Of a DNA stretch of 64,000 nt, positions 51,923 to 59,287 are shown piece after piece. The position numbers were made by a program, and so were the translations under genes. The notes beneath the pieces are model-generated. The model saw only the letters and a list, made by a program, of their open reading frames with translations. It had not been told where the DNA came from and ran no database searches. Positions within the stretch are counted from its first letter, which is position 1; each line of letters opens with the position of its first letter. The stretch is from Aliiruegeria haliotis (GTDB lineage: Bacteria; Pseudomonadota; Alphaproteobacteria; Rhodobacterales; Rhodobacteraceae). The DNA lies in the NCBI RefSeq assembly GCF_003003255.1, contig NZ_PVTD01000006.1, positions 62,001 through 126,000 of the forward strand, in the 5' to 3' direction.

Positions 51923-52744
51923 ATGCAACAGGTCAGCGTGGTCGAACGCTTCCTGAAGCGCGACAGGATGCTGCTTGGTCTTCTGATCGGCCTCCTGTTC
52001 GTGCTTGCGGGGATATACACGATCGTCGGAGTCGGCATGAACATGTCGGCTCTGGAGATGACGGCGATGCGCGGTATGCGGGACATGGCGGGTCCGCGAA
52101 CTCCGGGCGATTGGAGCTTGGCCTATGCCGGGCTCGTCTTCCTGATGTGGTGGGTCATGATGATTGCGATGATGCTGCCAAGCATCGCGCCAATGGTCCT
52201 TCTGCATTCCGCATTGGCGCGCCGTTGCGGTCGCGGGCAGTCAACGGCCGCAACGTCTTTGATGTTCCTGTGCGGGTATCTCGCGGGCTGGGGCGGCTTC
52301 GCGCTGGCGGCGACCATCGCACAATGGGCGATGGAGTGGGGCGGGATGGTATCGCCATCCATGATGACACTGATCGAGAGCGTCCCGGGGGGCGTGGTCC
52401 TGATCGCGGCGGGGATCTTCCAGTTCACATCGCTCAAGGAGACCTGCCTTGAGCATTGCCGATCCCCTGTCAGGTTCCTGACCGAGCGGGGGCGTGCGGG
52501 CGCGGGCGGTGCGTTCCGGATGGGCGTGGAACACGGCAGCTTTTGCGTAACCTGTTGCTGGGGTCTTATGGCGCTGCTTTTCGTCGGTGGCATCATGAAC
52601 CTGTTCTGGATCGTCGGCCTTGCAGCCTTCGTGGCACTGGAGAGGCTGAGCCCGGTCGGGCCCCGCCTGTCCCGCTACGCTGGTGCCGTGCTCGTTATCT
52701 GGGGCTGCCTTGTCATTGCCGCGTCGCTCTGGCCCCATACATGA
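51923..52744 (+). CDS. DUF2182 integral membrane protein
   Basis: A 273-residue protein with about seven membrane helices. The DUF2182 mark 'MWWVMMIAMMLPSIAPMVLL' (Met-rich) is followed by 'FLCGYLAGWGGFAL', 'FTSLKETCLEHCRSP' and 'EHGSFCVTCCWGLMALLFVGG'. The paired cysteines and methionine-rich helices suggest metal binding in the membrane. It lies 18 bases after DUF1326. The role is unknown. Confidence 0.88.
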   Translation: MQQVSVVERFLKRDRMLLGLLIGLLFVLAGIYTIVGVGMNMSALEMTAMRGMRDMAGPRTPGDWSLAYAGLVFLMWWVMMIAMMLPSIAPMVLLHSALARRCGRGQSTAATSLMFLCGYLAGWGGFALAATIAQWAMEWGGMVSPSMMTLIESVPGGVVLIAAGIFQFTSLKETCLEHCRSPVRFLTERGRAGAGGAFRMGVEHGSFCVTCCWGLMALLFVGGIMNLFWIVGLAAFVALERLSPVGPRLSRYAGAVLVIWGCLVIAASLWPHT

Positions 52745-52925
52745 TCCCATCGACGGGCGCCGAACTACCGGGTGCGAGTTGCCTGCCCCGATCACCGGTG
52801 CGGCAGCGTTTGGATCCGGTCCGGCAACGGTGGTCTGCGTTCGGTGATCCTGACAGGCGTCGTATCCAGTTGCTCTGCTGATATGCACCAAGCCGCCCCG
52901 CTCGGCAGAGTCCGGAAAGCTTGGA

Positions 52926-52963
52926 GGATCTGCCGGTGTGCATTCTACGGATCCGGCAGATCC
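52926..52963. terminator. Inverted repeat between DUF2182 and TPR genes
   Basis: GGATCTGCCGG (52926-52936) and CCGGCAGATCC (52953-52963) form a perfect 11-bp inverted repeat with a 16-base loop in the gap between two convergent genes. It may be a bidirectional terminator. There is no clear U tract. Confidence 0.45.
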
Positions 52964-52993
52964 ATTTGGTGAAGCCGCCGCCGGCGCTGGTCG

Positions 52994-54634
52994 TCAGGCC
53001 GCAGCCGCCTTTCTGCAATAGCAGGACGCGCGGATCGGAACCGTTGCGCGCGCGGCCGCCTGATCGAGTTGCTGTCGGACATGGGCGGCCTCGACCCGCT
53101 CGCCCCGGCGCACGAGGCACTCATGCAGTCCATGGAGACTCCAGACATTGCGCGGATGCTGGCAGGCGCGTGGCAACGTGGCGTCGAGGCCGAGATCGGC
53201 TCGGTACACGGCCTCGGCCTCCTCGTGGTGCCCGGCGTCCATCAGCAAGGCGCCGAGCGCATGGCGGGTTGGTTGCATCCAGCCCCACGGCTCGTCGTAG
53301 ATCAGGCTGTCGTCCAACTCCACCGATCGGCGAAGATGCGCGAGCCCTTCGTCGGTCCGGCCGGCCTTGTAGGCCACCTCGCCATCCATCATCGCCTCGC
53401 CGATCAGCAACACATCGTCGGCAGTGTTGTTGAACACGTACCAGTCTTCCGGCACGGACTTCCGGGCGGCGACCGCGGCTTCACGGTCCCGGGCAGCATC
53501 ATCATGCCGGCCCAGGTTGGCACAGGCGATCGCGCGCGCCTGGTGCATGGCGGCGGTGGTGTAGCAATAGAGCGTCCTGTCCTCCGGGAAAGGCTCATCG
53601 AGGATCGCCTGCCATTGGCCGAAGCGGATCATGACGTGGATTTTCTTGCCGTAGAAACTCTCGAATAGTTCCGGCATGAACCGGACGACCTCGTCGGGCA
53701 GCATGCGCATCAGCTCTTCCGACGCGGCGAGTGCGACCTCGGGCTGTCCGAGGAACATCGCGCCGTAGGCTTCGAAATGAACGTTGTGAACCCGGTAGAC
53801 GGTATAGAAATTCTGCGCGCCGGCATGAGCCAGGTAGCTGCGGTCGACTTTCGCGGCCCGGCGGTTCCTGTCGACCACGTTCTGATAGTCGCCGCAAAGC
53901 ACATCGATATGGGTTGCCATGTGAACCAGATGGCCGCTGTCCGGCACAAGATCGACGAGCCGGTCGCCGTGGCGCAACGCAGCCTCCGGGGTCGGGGACA
54001 TTTCCATCAGGTGGATATACATGTGCAACAGGCCAGGATGGTCCCACGCCGCGGCAGTGTCGCCGAAGGCCTTTTCCAGTGCCGCCTGCGCGCGCACCGT
54101 CGTCGCGCCTTCCGCGGGGGTCCCGGTCGCGAGATCCCAGAGCAGCCACGGGGTCCGGTTCATGTGGGCCTCGGCATAGATGGTGACGACGTCGAGATCG
54201 TCGGGAAAGGCGCTGTACACGCTCTCCATCGCTTCCGAGAAATCGTCGTTCCACGGGCCGTAGTCCTCTATCTCCGGATCGGTCGGGAAACGCTCCGCGA
54301 GCGCGTCGATCAGTGCAATTTCAACTGGCGAGAGCGTGTCGCGGAGGGATCTGGCATCAGCAATCGCCTTGTGGGCACGCTCCAGCGTGGCGACCCGCTC
54401 CGCGGCGTCAAAGAACTCCCAGGGCTTGTTGTAGTTGGGGCCGATGGCATAGGCGACGCCCCAATGGGCCATTCCGCAACCGGGATCCGCCTCCAGCGCG
54501 CTTTCGAAACACGCTGCGGCTTCCTCGTGATTGTAGCCATAGAGCCAGACCAGCCCGCGGTTGAAAGCTGCCTGAGCGTCGGGCGAGGACGTCGTGACTG
54601 CACGGGAATACGTGCCCAGATCGAAATGCGTCAT
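52994..54634 (-). CDS. Tetratricopeptide-repeat protein
   Basis: A 546-residue soluble protein with several TPR-like helical pairs: 'AFNRGLVWLYGYNHEEAAACFESALEADPG' (given only in part), and later 'GEVAYKAGRTDEGLAHLRRSVELDD' and 'LGALLMDAGHHEEAEAVYRADLG'. The centre has a family segment 'PGLLHMYIHLMEMSPTPEAA' and 'SGHLVHMATHIDVLCGDY' with several His residues, which might bind a metal. The C-terminus has ASCYCRK. No signal peptide. The function is unknown; it lies in the metal-related part of the window. Confidence 0.8.
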   Translation of the reverse strand: MTHFDLGTYSRAVTTSSPDAQAAFNRGLVWLYGYNHEEAAACFESALEADPGCGMAHWGVAYAIGPNYNKPWEFFDAAERVATLERAHKAIADARSLRDTLSPVEIALIDALAERFPTDPEIEDYGPWNDDFSEAMESVYSAFPDDLDVVTIYAEAHMNRTPWLLWDLATGTPAEGATTVRAQAALEKAFGDTAAAWDHPGLLHMYIHLMEMSPTPEAALRHGDRLVDLVPDSGHLVHMATHIDVLCGDYQNVVDRNRRAAKVDRSYLAHAGAQNFYTVYRVHNVHFEAYGAMFLGQPEVALAASEELMRMLPDEVVRFMPELFESFYGKKIHVMIRFGQWQAILDEPFPEDRTLYCYTTAAMHQARAIACANLGRHDDAARDREAAVAARKSVPEDWYVFNNTADDVLLIGEAMMDGEVAYKAGRTDEGLAHLRRSVELDDSLIYDEPWGWMQPTRHALGALLMDAGHHEEAEAVYRADLGLDATLPRACQHPRNVWSLHGLHECLVRRGERVEAAHVRQQLDQAAARATVPIRASCYCRKAAAA

Positions 54635-55119
54635 GTTACCTCCAGCGGTTCGGGAGCAGAAATGTGGGCACCAATACCGGTGCCGCGATGAACCAAATGC
54701 GCGGGTGACAGGGTATCACACCGGGGCGTTCTCGTCAGCGGCCGGGGCAGCGGGTGTCTGCAGCGCGGCTCGGACTGATCGAGTGCGCCGAACCGCTCCA
54801 AATGTGGCGGAGGCCTTCTGGCGTTGTCTTGGCACGGGCGGCGGGGTCGCGGCGTGCGGGGCAGGGCTGTCCGGCGCGGACACGGGCGCCGCGCTGTCGG
54901 TTGTCGCCCGGCAAGCACGTTCTCGTACGCAGCCCGCTTCCGCTCATGCGGGAAACCCGACAGGGTGCCGTCTGCACGCCGGTTCTGCCGCTAGAGCGTC
55001 GAGGGGCGGTAACAGCGTAGGGCGGCGAGGCATGCCGCCGATGTTCGTGGATTGCGGCCGTCCGAACCCGGGGTGATCGCGTGTCGACAATTCCACTGCG
55101 GGCGACAATACTAGCGCCG
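54635..55119. other. Intergenic between divergent TPR and Cys-rich protein genes
   Basis: About 485 bases with no convincing gene. GTGACAGGGTATCAC at 54704-54718 has GTGA/TCAC ends and could be a weak dyad for the TPR promoter. Short frames here lack ribosome sites. Confidence 0.45.
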
Positions 55120-55458
55120 ATGACGTTCCCGGCCAGATTCCTCTCCGTTTGCCTGCTTGCCGCCTTCCTTCTGGGGACGGTGTACCAGGTTGCGGCTGCC
55201 GGGATGATGGTGACCATGGATATGCCGGGCGCAGCACATGCGCAGATGGAGACCATGTCCTGCGCCGATTGCGATCACGACACCCGGGATGGGGCCTCGG
55301 AGTGTGGTGGGGCCTGCGTTTCCGTGCAGATGGCCTCCCTGCCGGTGGATCTGTGCGTCCCCTCGATCAGAAGAACCGGCAAGGTTGCCTTGCCGGAGGC
55401 GCGGTTTCGAACCCGGGTCGACCTCCCAGCCGAAACGCCACCTCGATCCCTGTCCTGA
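55120..55458 (+). CDS. Small exported Cys-rich protein (copper-region, DUF2946-like)
   Basis: A 112-residue protein with a signal peptide 'MTFPARFLSVCLLAAFLLGTV' ending near 'AAAG'. The mature part is Met/His/Cys-rich ('MDMPGAAHAQMETMSCADCD', 'SECGGACVSVQ'), with CxxC and CxxxC pairs suited to copper or a similar soft metal. It lies 5' of DUF411 and the multicopper oxidase, so a periplasmic copper role is likely. I base the family on composition and neighbours, not on a clear domain match. Confidence 0.55.
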   Translation: MTFPARFLSVCLLAAFLLGTVYQVAAAGMMVTMDMPGAAHAQMETMSCADCDHDTRDGASECGGACVSVQMASLPVDLCVPSIRRTGKVALPEARFRTRVDLPAETPPRSLS

Positions 55459-55956
55459 TGTGATTCACCGCGCCGGGCTGCGGCGCACGTGACGAGGTTC
55501 GAGGCGAGGCCAAAAGGGATGCGCCGGAACCTCACCCCCATTGGACAATGGAACATGACAGAAATGACAGAACGACGGCTCGACCAGCCCAGCATCCCAT
55601 GTGGTGCATCCGGCGGCTGTTACCATGCAACACCCGGGCGCCCGCCCGCCACAGGATCGTCGGACAAGTGGTCCGCCAGACCCGGCAGCCGTGCCTCCAC
55701 CGTAGACGGTGCCAGCCTAGCAAGGTGCAGTGGAGATGGTGAGCGAGACGCTTTGGGGGTGGATGACCTGATCGCCGCCGCTGTAGCGCCCAACCGCATG
55801 ACACTCGGTCAACCGCCGGTACCGGTGACCCTTGCGGAAATGCCGGGGTATTGGCCTGCGTTGTCCGACCCTGACTTCCGCCCGATTCCGACGACACCGC
55901 TGCATTGCAACCACGCACACCGTGCCGCTGTCGCGATCTTCTGAAGGAAACACCTG
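55459..55956. other. Intergenic region before the DUF411 gene
   Basis: About 500 bases with frames on both strands that have no ribosome site or known product. A degenerate MerR-type dyad at 55706-55726 is followed by a short frame MVSETLWGWMT with GTGGAG ahead of it, which looks like the start of a lost gene. Confidence 0.4.
55706..55726. promoter_or_regulatory. Possible CueR/HmrR-like dyad
   Basis: ACGGTGC-N7-GCAAGGT resembles the CueR operator pattern ACCTTGC-N7-GCAAGGT with two mismatches in the left arm. The position between two copper-related genes is suggestive. No merR-family gene is in the window. Confidence 0.3.
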
Positions 55957-56376
55957 ATGCAAAAACTAACACTTGCGGTTCTCGCGCTGGTCGCCACGCC
56001 CGCATTCGCCGCCGAACCGGTCACGATCTATCGCGATCCGAGTTGCGGCTGTTGTGGCGAATGGGCGGACTACATGAAAGACCACGGCTATGACGTTACG
56101 GTCATTGACGACACGAATGTCGCGGAGCGTGCGATGGCCGCCGGCGTGCCTGAGCGTGGCCTCTCCTGCCACCATTCCGAGATCGGCGGCTACGAGGTTC
56201 ATGGCCACGTTCCGGAGAAGGTGATCGCCCGGCTGCTCGCGGAGCGGCCAGCCATAACCGGCGTGATCCTTCCGGGTATGCCGGAGAACTCACCCGGTAT
56301 GGCGAGCGAGGAATACGGAACGCTCAAGGTCTTTTCCTACGGGCCGGACGGAATCGCCGTCTACTCCAATGAGTAG
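55957..56376 (+). CDS. DUF411 metal-binding protein
   Basis: A 139-residue exported protein. A signal peptide 'MQKLTLAVLALVATPAFA' precedes 'VTIYRDPSCGCCGEWADYM', whose CGCC is the DUF411 hallmark; 'GLSCHHSEIGGYEVHGHVP' adds Cys and His residues. The thioredoxin-like fold binds copper or similar metals in relatives. GAAGGAAACACCTG precedes the ATG. It sits upstream of a truncated cytochrome c and a multicopper oxidase, an arrangement known from copper-tolerance islands. Confidence 0.92.
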   Translation: MQKLTLAVLALVATPAFAAEPVTIYRDPSCGCCGEWADYMKDHGYDVTVIDDTNVAERAMAAGVPERGLSCHHSEIGGYEVHGHVPEKVIARLLAERPAITGVILPGMPENSPGMASEEYGTLKVFSYGPDGIAVYSNE

Positions 56377-56727
56377 GCGCCGCCCCGACTGCGCGTCCTG
56401 GGTGCCAGCAATCCCGGGCGATGGCGTTGCGCCGGGCAGAGCCTCGGAGTGAACGCCGGTTTGCCGAGTGTGGGTGCTGCGGTGCCCGCATTCGGCAGCT
56501 ACGGGACAGGCGCGCACCAATTGCGCCGCACAATCCGCTTCGTCAATTCGGAGCTCCTCACCGGCGGATGCGGAACAGGCAGCACAAGCGCCAAGACACC
56601 GGGCGGATGGGGCCGGATGGGTGGCTCAACCGCCTAACCCCCCTCGGGCAACATTCTGGAGGGCGGCCGGGTGCAACGGCCGGCCAAGGGAAGCAGCGAA
56701 GACAGGACATGGAGCAGGACACGGGAC
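56377..56727. other. Intergenic region holding decayed sequence
   Basis: About 350 bases after DUF411. Just before the cytochrome c remnant a frame reads GGR followed by a disordered stretch, suggesting that the missing 5' part of the cytochrome gene has been deleted or frameshifted here. No intact gene is seen. Confidence 0.4.
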
Positions 56728-56877
56728 ATGAACCTCGTCTTCGCGCTGCGCACTGGCGTGATGCCCGATTGCGATGCCTTCGGGGGCGCGATGGGCGAGG
56801 TTATTCAGGGCGGGACCGGGTTTCTCGAACAGCGAGACCTGATCGCGATGGCGACCTATCTTCTTGATGCGGACTGA
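56728..56877 (+). pseudogene. C-terminal remnant of a c-type cytochrome
   Basis: The frame reads MNLVFALRTGVMPDCDAFGG, then AMGEVI, FLEQRDLIAMATYLLDAD, which matches the C-terminal third of the cytochrome c proteins with 'ALRTGVxPDGDxFGGxMGEV...IAxYL'. No CxxCH haem site precedes it and the usual Gly in PDGD is Cys. The N-terminal two thirds are missing, so it is a truncated gene. Such cytochromes accompany DUF411 and multicopper oxidases in complete islands. Confidence 0.65.
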
Positions 56878-56929
56878 TACATCCTGCGGATCGAAGCCGG
56901 ACCGCGGAGTGCAAGGAGGACACAGGACA

Positions 56930-58321
56930 ATGATTTCACGCAGATCCATGCTGAGCGGCACTGCGGCGCTCCTGACCGCCCCGCTGGTGTCGCACCGCGC
57001 CATGTCGAGCGATGCGCCGGTGGAGGCGCTCGTAGCCGCCCCGGCCAGGGTCCAGATCGCCCCGGAGGGCTATCCGCAAACGGAGGTCTGGAGCTACGGC
57101 GGCACGGTGCCCGGTGCAGAGATCCGGGCGCGGCAGGGGGATCGCCTGCGTCGTCGGCTGGTCAACTCACTGTCTGAACCGACCTCGGTGCATTGGCATG
57201 GTATCCGCATCGACAATGCGATGGATGGCGTGCCGGGCGTGACGCAGAAAGCCGTGCCACCGGGTGGCACGTTCCTCTGCGACTTCGACCTGCCCGACGC
57301 CGGCACCTATTGGTACCATTCGCACAACCAGTCCTACGAACAGGTTGCGCGCGGTCTTCAGGGCCCTCTGATCATCGAAGAGGCCGATGGGCCGGATGTC
57401 GACCGTGAGGAGGTTCTGGTGCTCGACGACTTCCGGCTCGACCCGGAGACGGGTGGAATCGTAGGCTTCGCCAACATGCATGACTTCAGCCATGGCGGTC
57501 GCATCGGCAATATCGCGGTGACCAACGGAGTCTTCAACAAGACGCTTGCCGTGAAGCAGAACGAACGCCTGCGGTTGCGCCTGATCAATTCGGCGAATGC
57601 GCGGATTTTCGATCTGCGGTTGCAGGGGCTGACCGGCTGGATTGTCGCGCTGGACGGGATGCCGCTGGAAAGGCCACAGCCGGTTCCGGACAGGCTGCTT
57701 CTGGCACCTGCCCAGCGTGCCGATCTGATTGTCGATGTGACCGCCGAAGACGGGGGGGAGGCGCATCTTGTCCGCTTCGACCGGGAGGAGGCCTTCAGCC
57801 AGGTCCTGTTCGACGTGAAGGGCAGGGCATCAACGGCCACACGACCCGCGCCCGCCGCCTTGCCGCCCAACCCCGACATGGCCATCACCGGACTGCACGA
57901 TGCGCTCCAGAGCACGCTCCGCATGGAAGGCGGGGCGATGCGAGGGTTCCAATCGGCCCGCATGGACGGTCGGGAGGTGGGCTTCCGCGAGGCCGCGCAG
58001 GCCATGAACTTCTGGGCGCTGAACGGTGTTGTCGGCATGCCCGATGCGCCCTTGCTGACGGCCGACCGTGGACAAACCGTTCGGGTCGCGATGCAAAACG
58101 ACACGGCCTTCCCGCACGGGATGCACCTGCACGGGCACCACTTCCGCGAGGTGCTCGCCGATGGCAGCCTGGGGCCGATGCGGGACACGCTGTTGATGTT
58201 TGCCGACGAGCGCCGGGAGATCGCCTTTGTTGCGCATAATCCCGGTGACTGGGTGTTCCACTGCCACATGCTGAGCCATGCAGCTTCCGGAATGATGACC
58301 CGGATCAAGGTGCTGGCCTGA
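56930..58321 (+). CDS. Tat-exported multicopper oxidase
   Basis: A 463-residue three-domain cupredoxin. The N-terminus 'MISRRSMLSGTAALLTAPLV' is a Tat signal with RR. Copper ligands are HWH at about residues 88-90, HSH at about 130-132 ('YWYHSHNQ'), 'HGMHLHGHHF' and 'HCHMLSHAASGMM' near the C-terminus, which gives both the T1 and the T2/T3 sites. AAGGAGGA lies nine bases before the ATG. It is probably a periplasmic cuprous or metal oxidase in copper defence, like CopA/CueO. It lacks the Met-rich insert of E. coli CueO. Confidence 0.92.
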   Translation: MISRRSMLSGTAALLTAPLVSHRAMSSDAPVEALVAAPARVQIAPEGYPQTEVWSYGGTVPGAEIRARQGDRLRRRLVNSLSEPTSVHWHGIRIDNAMDGVPGVTQKAVPPGGTFLCDFDLPDAGTYWYHSHNQSYEQVARGLQGPLIIEEADGPDVDREEVLVLDDFRLDPETGGIVGFANMHDFSHGGRIGNIAVTNGVFNKTLAVKQNERLRLRLINSANARIFDLRLQGLTGWIVALDGMPLERPQPVPDRLLLAPAQRADLIVDVTAEDGGEAHLVRFDREEAFSQVLFDVKGRASTATRPAPAALPPNPDMAITGLHDALQSTLRMEGGAMRGFQSARMDGREVGFREAAQAMNFWALNGVVGMPDAPLLTADRGQTVRVAMQNDTAFPHGMHLHGHHFREVLADGSLGPMRDTLLMFADERREIAFVAHNPGDWVFHCHMLSHAASGMMTRIKVLA

Positions 58322-58657
58322 CCGTTCGCGCAAGACAGGACGATGCAGCCGGGCATACGGGATGCGTGCATGCGCGAGGTGATCGCCGCTGACCGGATGG
58401 CCGGTCGGGACAAATGATCCGCGCCGCGCTTTTCGCGGGCCTCGGGGTGTCGGCACCACCCTGTGCCAACCGTAGAAAACCGCCTCGGGTTGATCGTCGT
58501 CTTCAGGGGGGCGACACTGCTTGGTCCCGATGCCGGCAGTCACCCGCAATGTGTCCCGCCGACCCGAGGCATGGTCGCCCAACCGCCCCGGAGACCTGTT
58601 TGGCGGCCTTTCGCAGGGACAGCCATTGCCGCGCCGACAGACAAGGCGACGCAATTT
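58322..58657. other. Upstream part of the feo promoter region
   Basis: About 340 bases between the multicopper oxidase and the feo operator cluster. No gene recognised. The control elements lie at the right end, described separately. Confidence 0.5.
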
Positions 58658-58672
58658 GCATGTGCGACATGC
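58658..58672. promoter_or_regulatory. Palindrome upstream of feoA
   Basis: GCATGT-GCG-ACATGC is a perfect 6-3-6 dyad 123 bases before the feoA start. It does not match Fur or Irr consensus sequences that I know. It may be an operator for a further regulator. Confidence 0.45.
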
Positions 58673-58676
58673 GAAT

Positions 58677-58690
58677 TTGACCGAGGTCAA
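58677..58690. promoter_or_regulatory. FNR/CRP-type box upstream of feoA
   Basis: TTGAC-CGAG-GTCAA is a perfect dyad matching the FNR-family half-site pattern TTGAN(4+)TCAA (canonical TTGAT-N4-ATCAA). An FnrL- or Dnr-type regulator here would induce ferrous iron uptake when oxygen is low, as in other feo operons. Confidence 0.65.
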
Positions 58691-58693
58691 GGA

Positions 58694-58737
58694 AGTGTTT
58701 TTGTCGGATAGATACAGAAGCGCAGTGTTTTTGTCGG
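58694..58737 (+). repeat. 14-bp direct repeats 30 bp apart in the feo leader
   Basis: AGTGTTTTTGTCGG occurs at 58694-58707 and again at 58724-58737, exactly 30 bases or about three helical turns apart, between the FNR-like box and the feoA start. The repeats suit two protein molecules on one face of the DNA. I do not know a regulator with this site. Confidence 0.75.
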
Positions 58738-58794
58738 GAAGCAAATGTGCCGACGGCGAATGCGCTGTGAAACAACGACTTTCGGAGTCCGGGA

Positions 58795-59112
58795 ATGAGC
58801 CTGTACGGAATGCCGCTTGCGCTGACCTCCCTCGGCGACCTGCTCGAAGTGACCGCGGTCGCCGGTGGACGGGCGATGCAGAGGCGGCTTGGCGATCTCG
58901 GCGTGGCCGTCGGGCAGACCCTGGAAGTTGTTCAGAAAGGCAGCGGCGGCCAGATGGTTGTTGCCGTGGGCGATGCAAGGTTCGCCCTGGGACAGGGGAT
59001 GGCCCAGAAAATTCTGGTGACGCCGTCAAGGAAACAAGGATACGCGCGAAATGGATGTGAAGCTAAAGGACCTTGCCGTCGGAGATCGTGCCGTCGTGGC
59101 TGGTTTCGTTGA
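58795..59112 (+). CDS. feoA: FeoA family protein (first copy)
   Basis: A 105-residue SH3-like FeoA. The sequence 'MPLALTSLGDLLEVTAVAGG' and 'RRLGDLGVAVGQTLEVVQKGSGGQMVVAVG' (in part) fit the family. The frame runs 62 bases into the second feoA, so its C-terminal 20 residues are Arg/Cys-rich and overlap; the functional domain ends near residue 80. GGAGTCCGGGA precedes the ATG. It probably regulates FeoB assembly or activity. Confidence 0.85.
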   Translation: MSLYGMPLALTSLGDLLEVTAVAGGRAMQRRLGDLGVAVGQTLEVVQKGSGGQMVVAVGDARFALGQGMAQKILVTPSRKQGYARNGCEAKGPCRRRSCRRGWFR

Positions 59113-59287
59113 AGGACGAAAGGCGTATCGACAGAAGCTACAGTCGATGGGGCTCATCCCGGGCGCGGAGTTCGACGTCGTTCGCGTTGCGCCGCTTGGC
59201 GATCCGGTCGAGATCACGGTGCGGGGGTTCGCGCTGAGCCTGAGGAAGGGCGAGGCGGACGCGTTCGACGTTCGGAAGGTCTCCTGA
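59051..59287 (+). CDS. feoA: FeoA family protein (second copy)
   Basis: A 78-residue FeoA, 'MDVKLKDLAVGDRAVVAGFV', 'KLQSMGLIPGAEFDVVRVAPLGDPVEI' (partly given) and 'RGFALSLRKGEAD'. It overlaps the first feoA and its stop overlaps the feoB start by one base. Two feoA genes before feoB is common in Alphaproteobacteria. It is a cytoplasmic SH3-like partner of FeoB. Confidence 0.93.
   Translation: MDVKLKDLAVGDRAVVAGFVEGRKAYRQKLQSMGLIPGAEFDVVRVAPLGDPVEITVRGFALSLRKGEADAFDVRKVS

Noticed and set aside
52743-52771. Another TGATCC-N18-TA promoter after the DUF2182 gene
   Set aside because: TGATCC-N18-TACCG overlaps the gene's stop codon and faces no gene on that strand.
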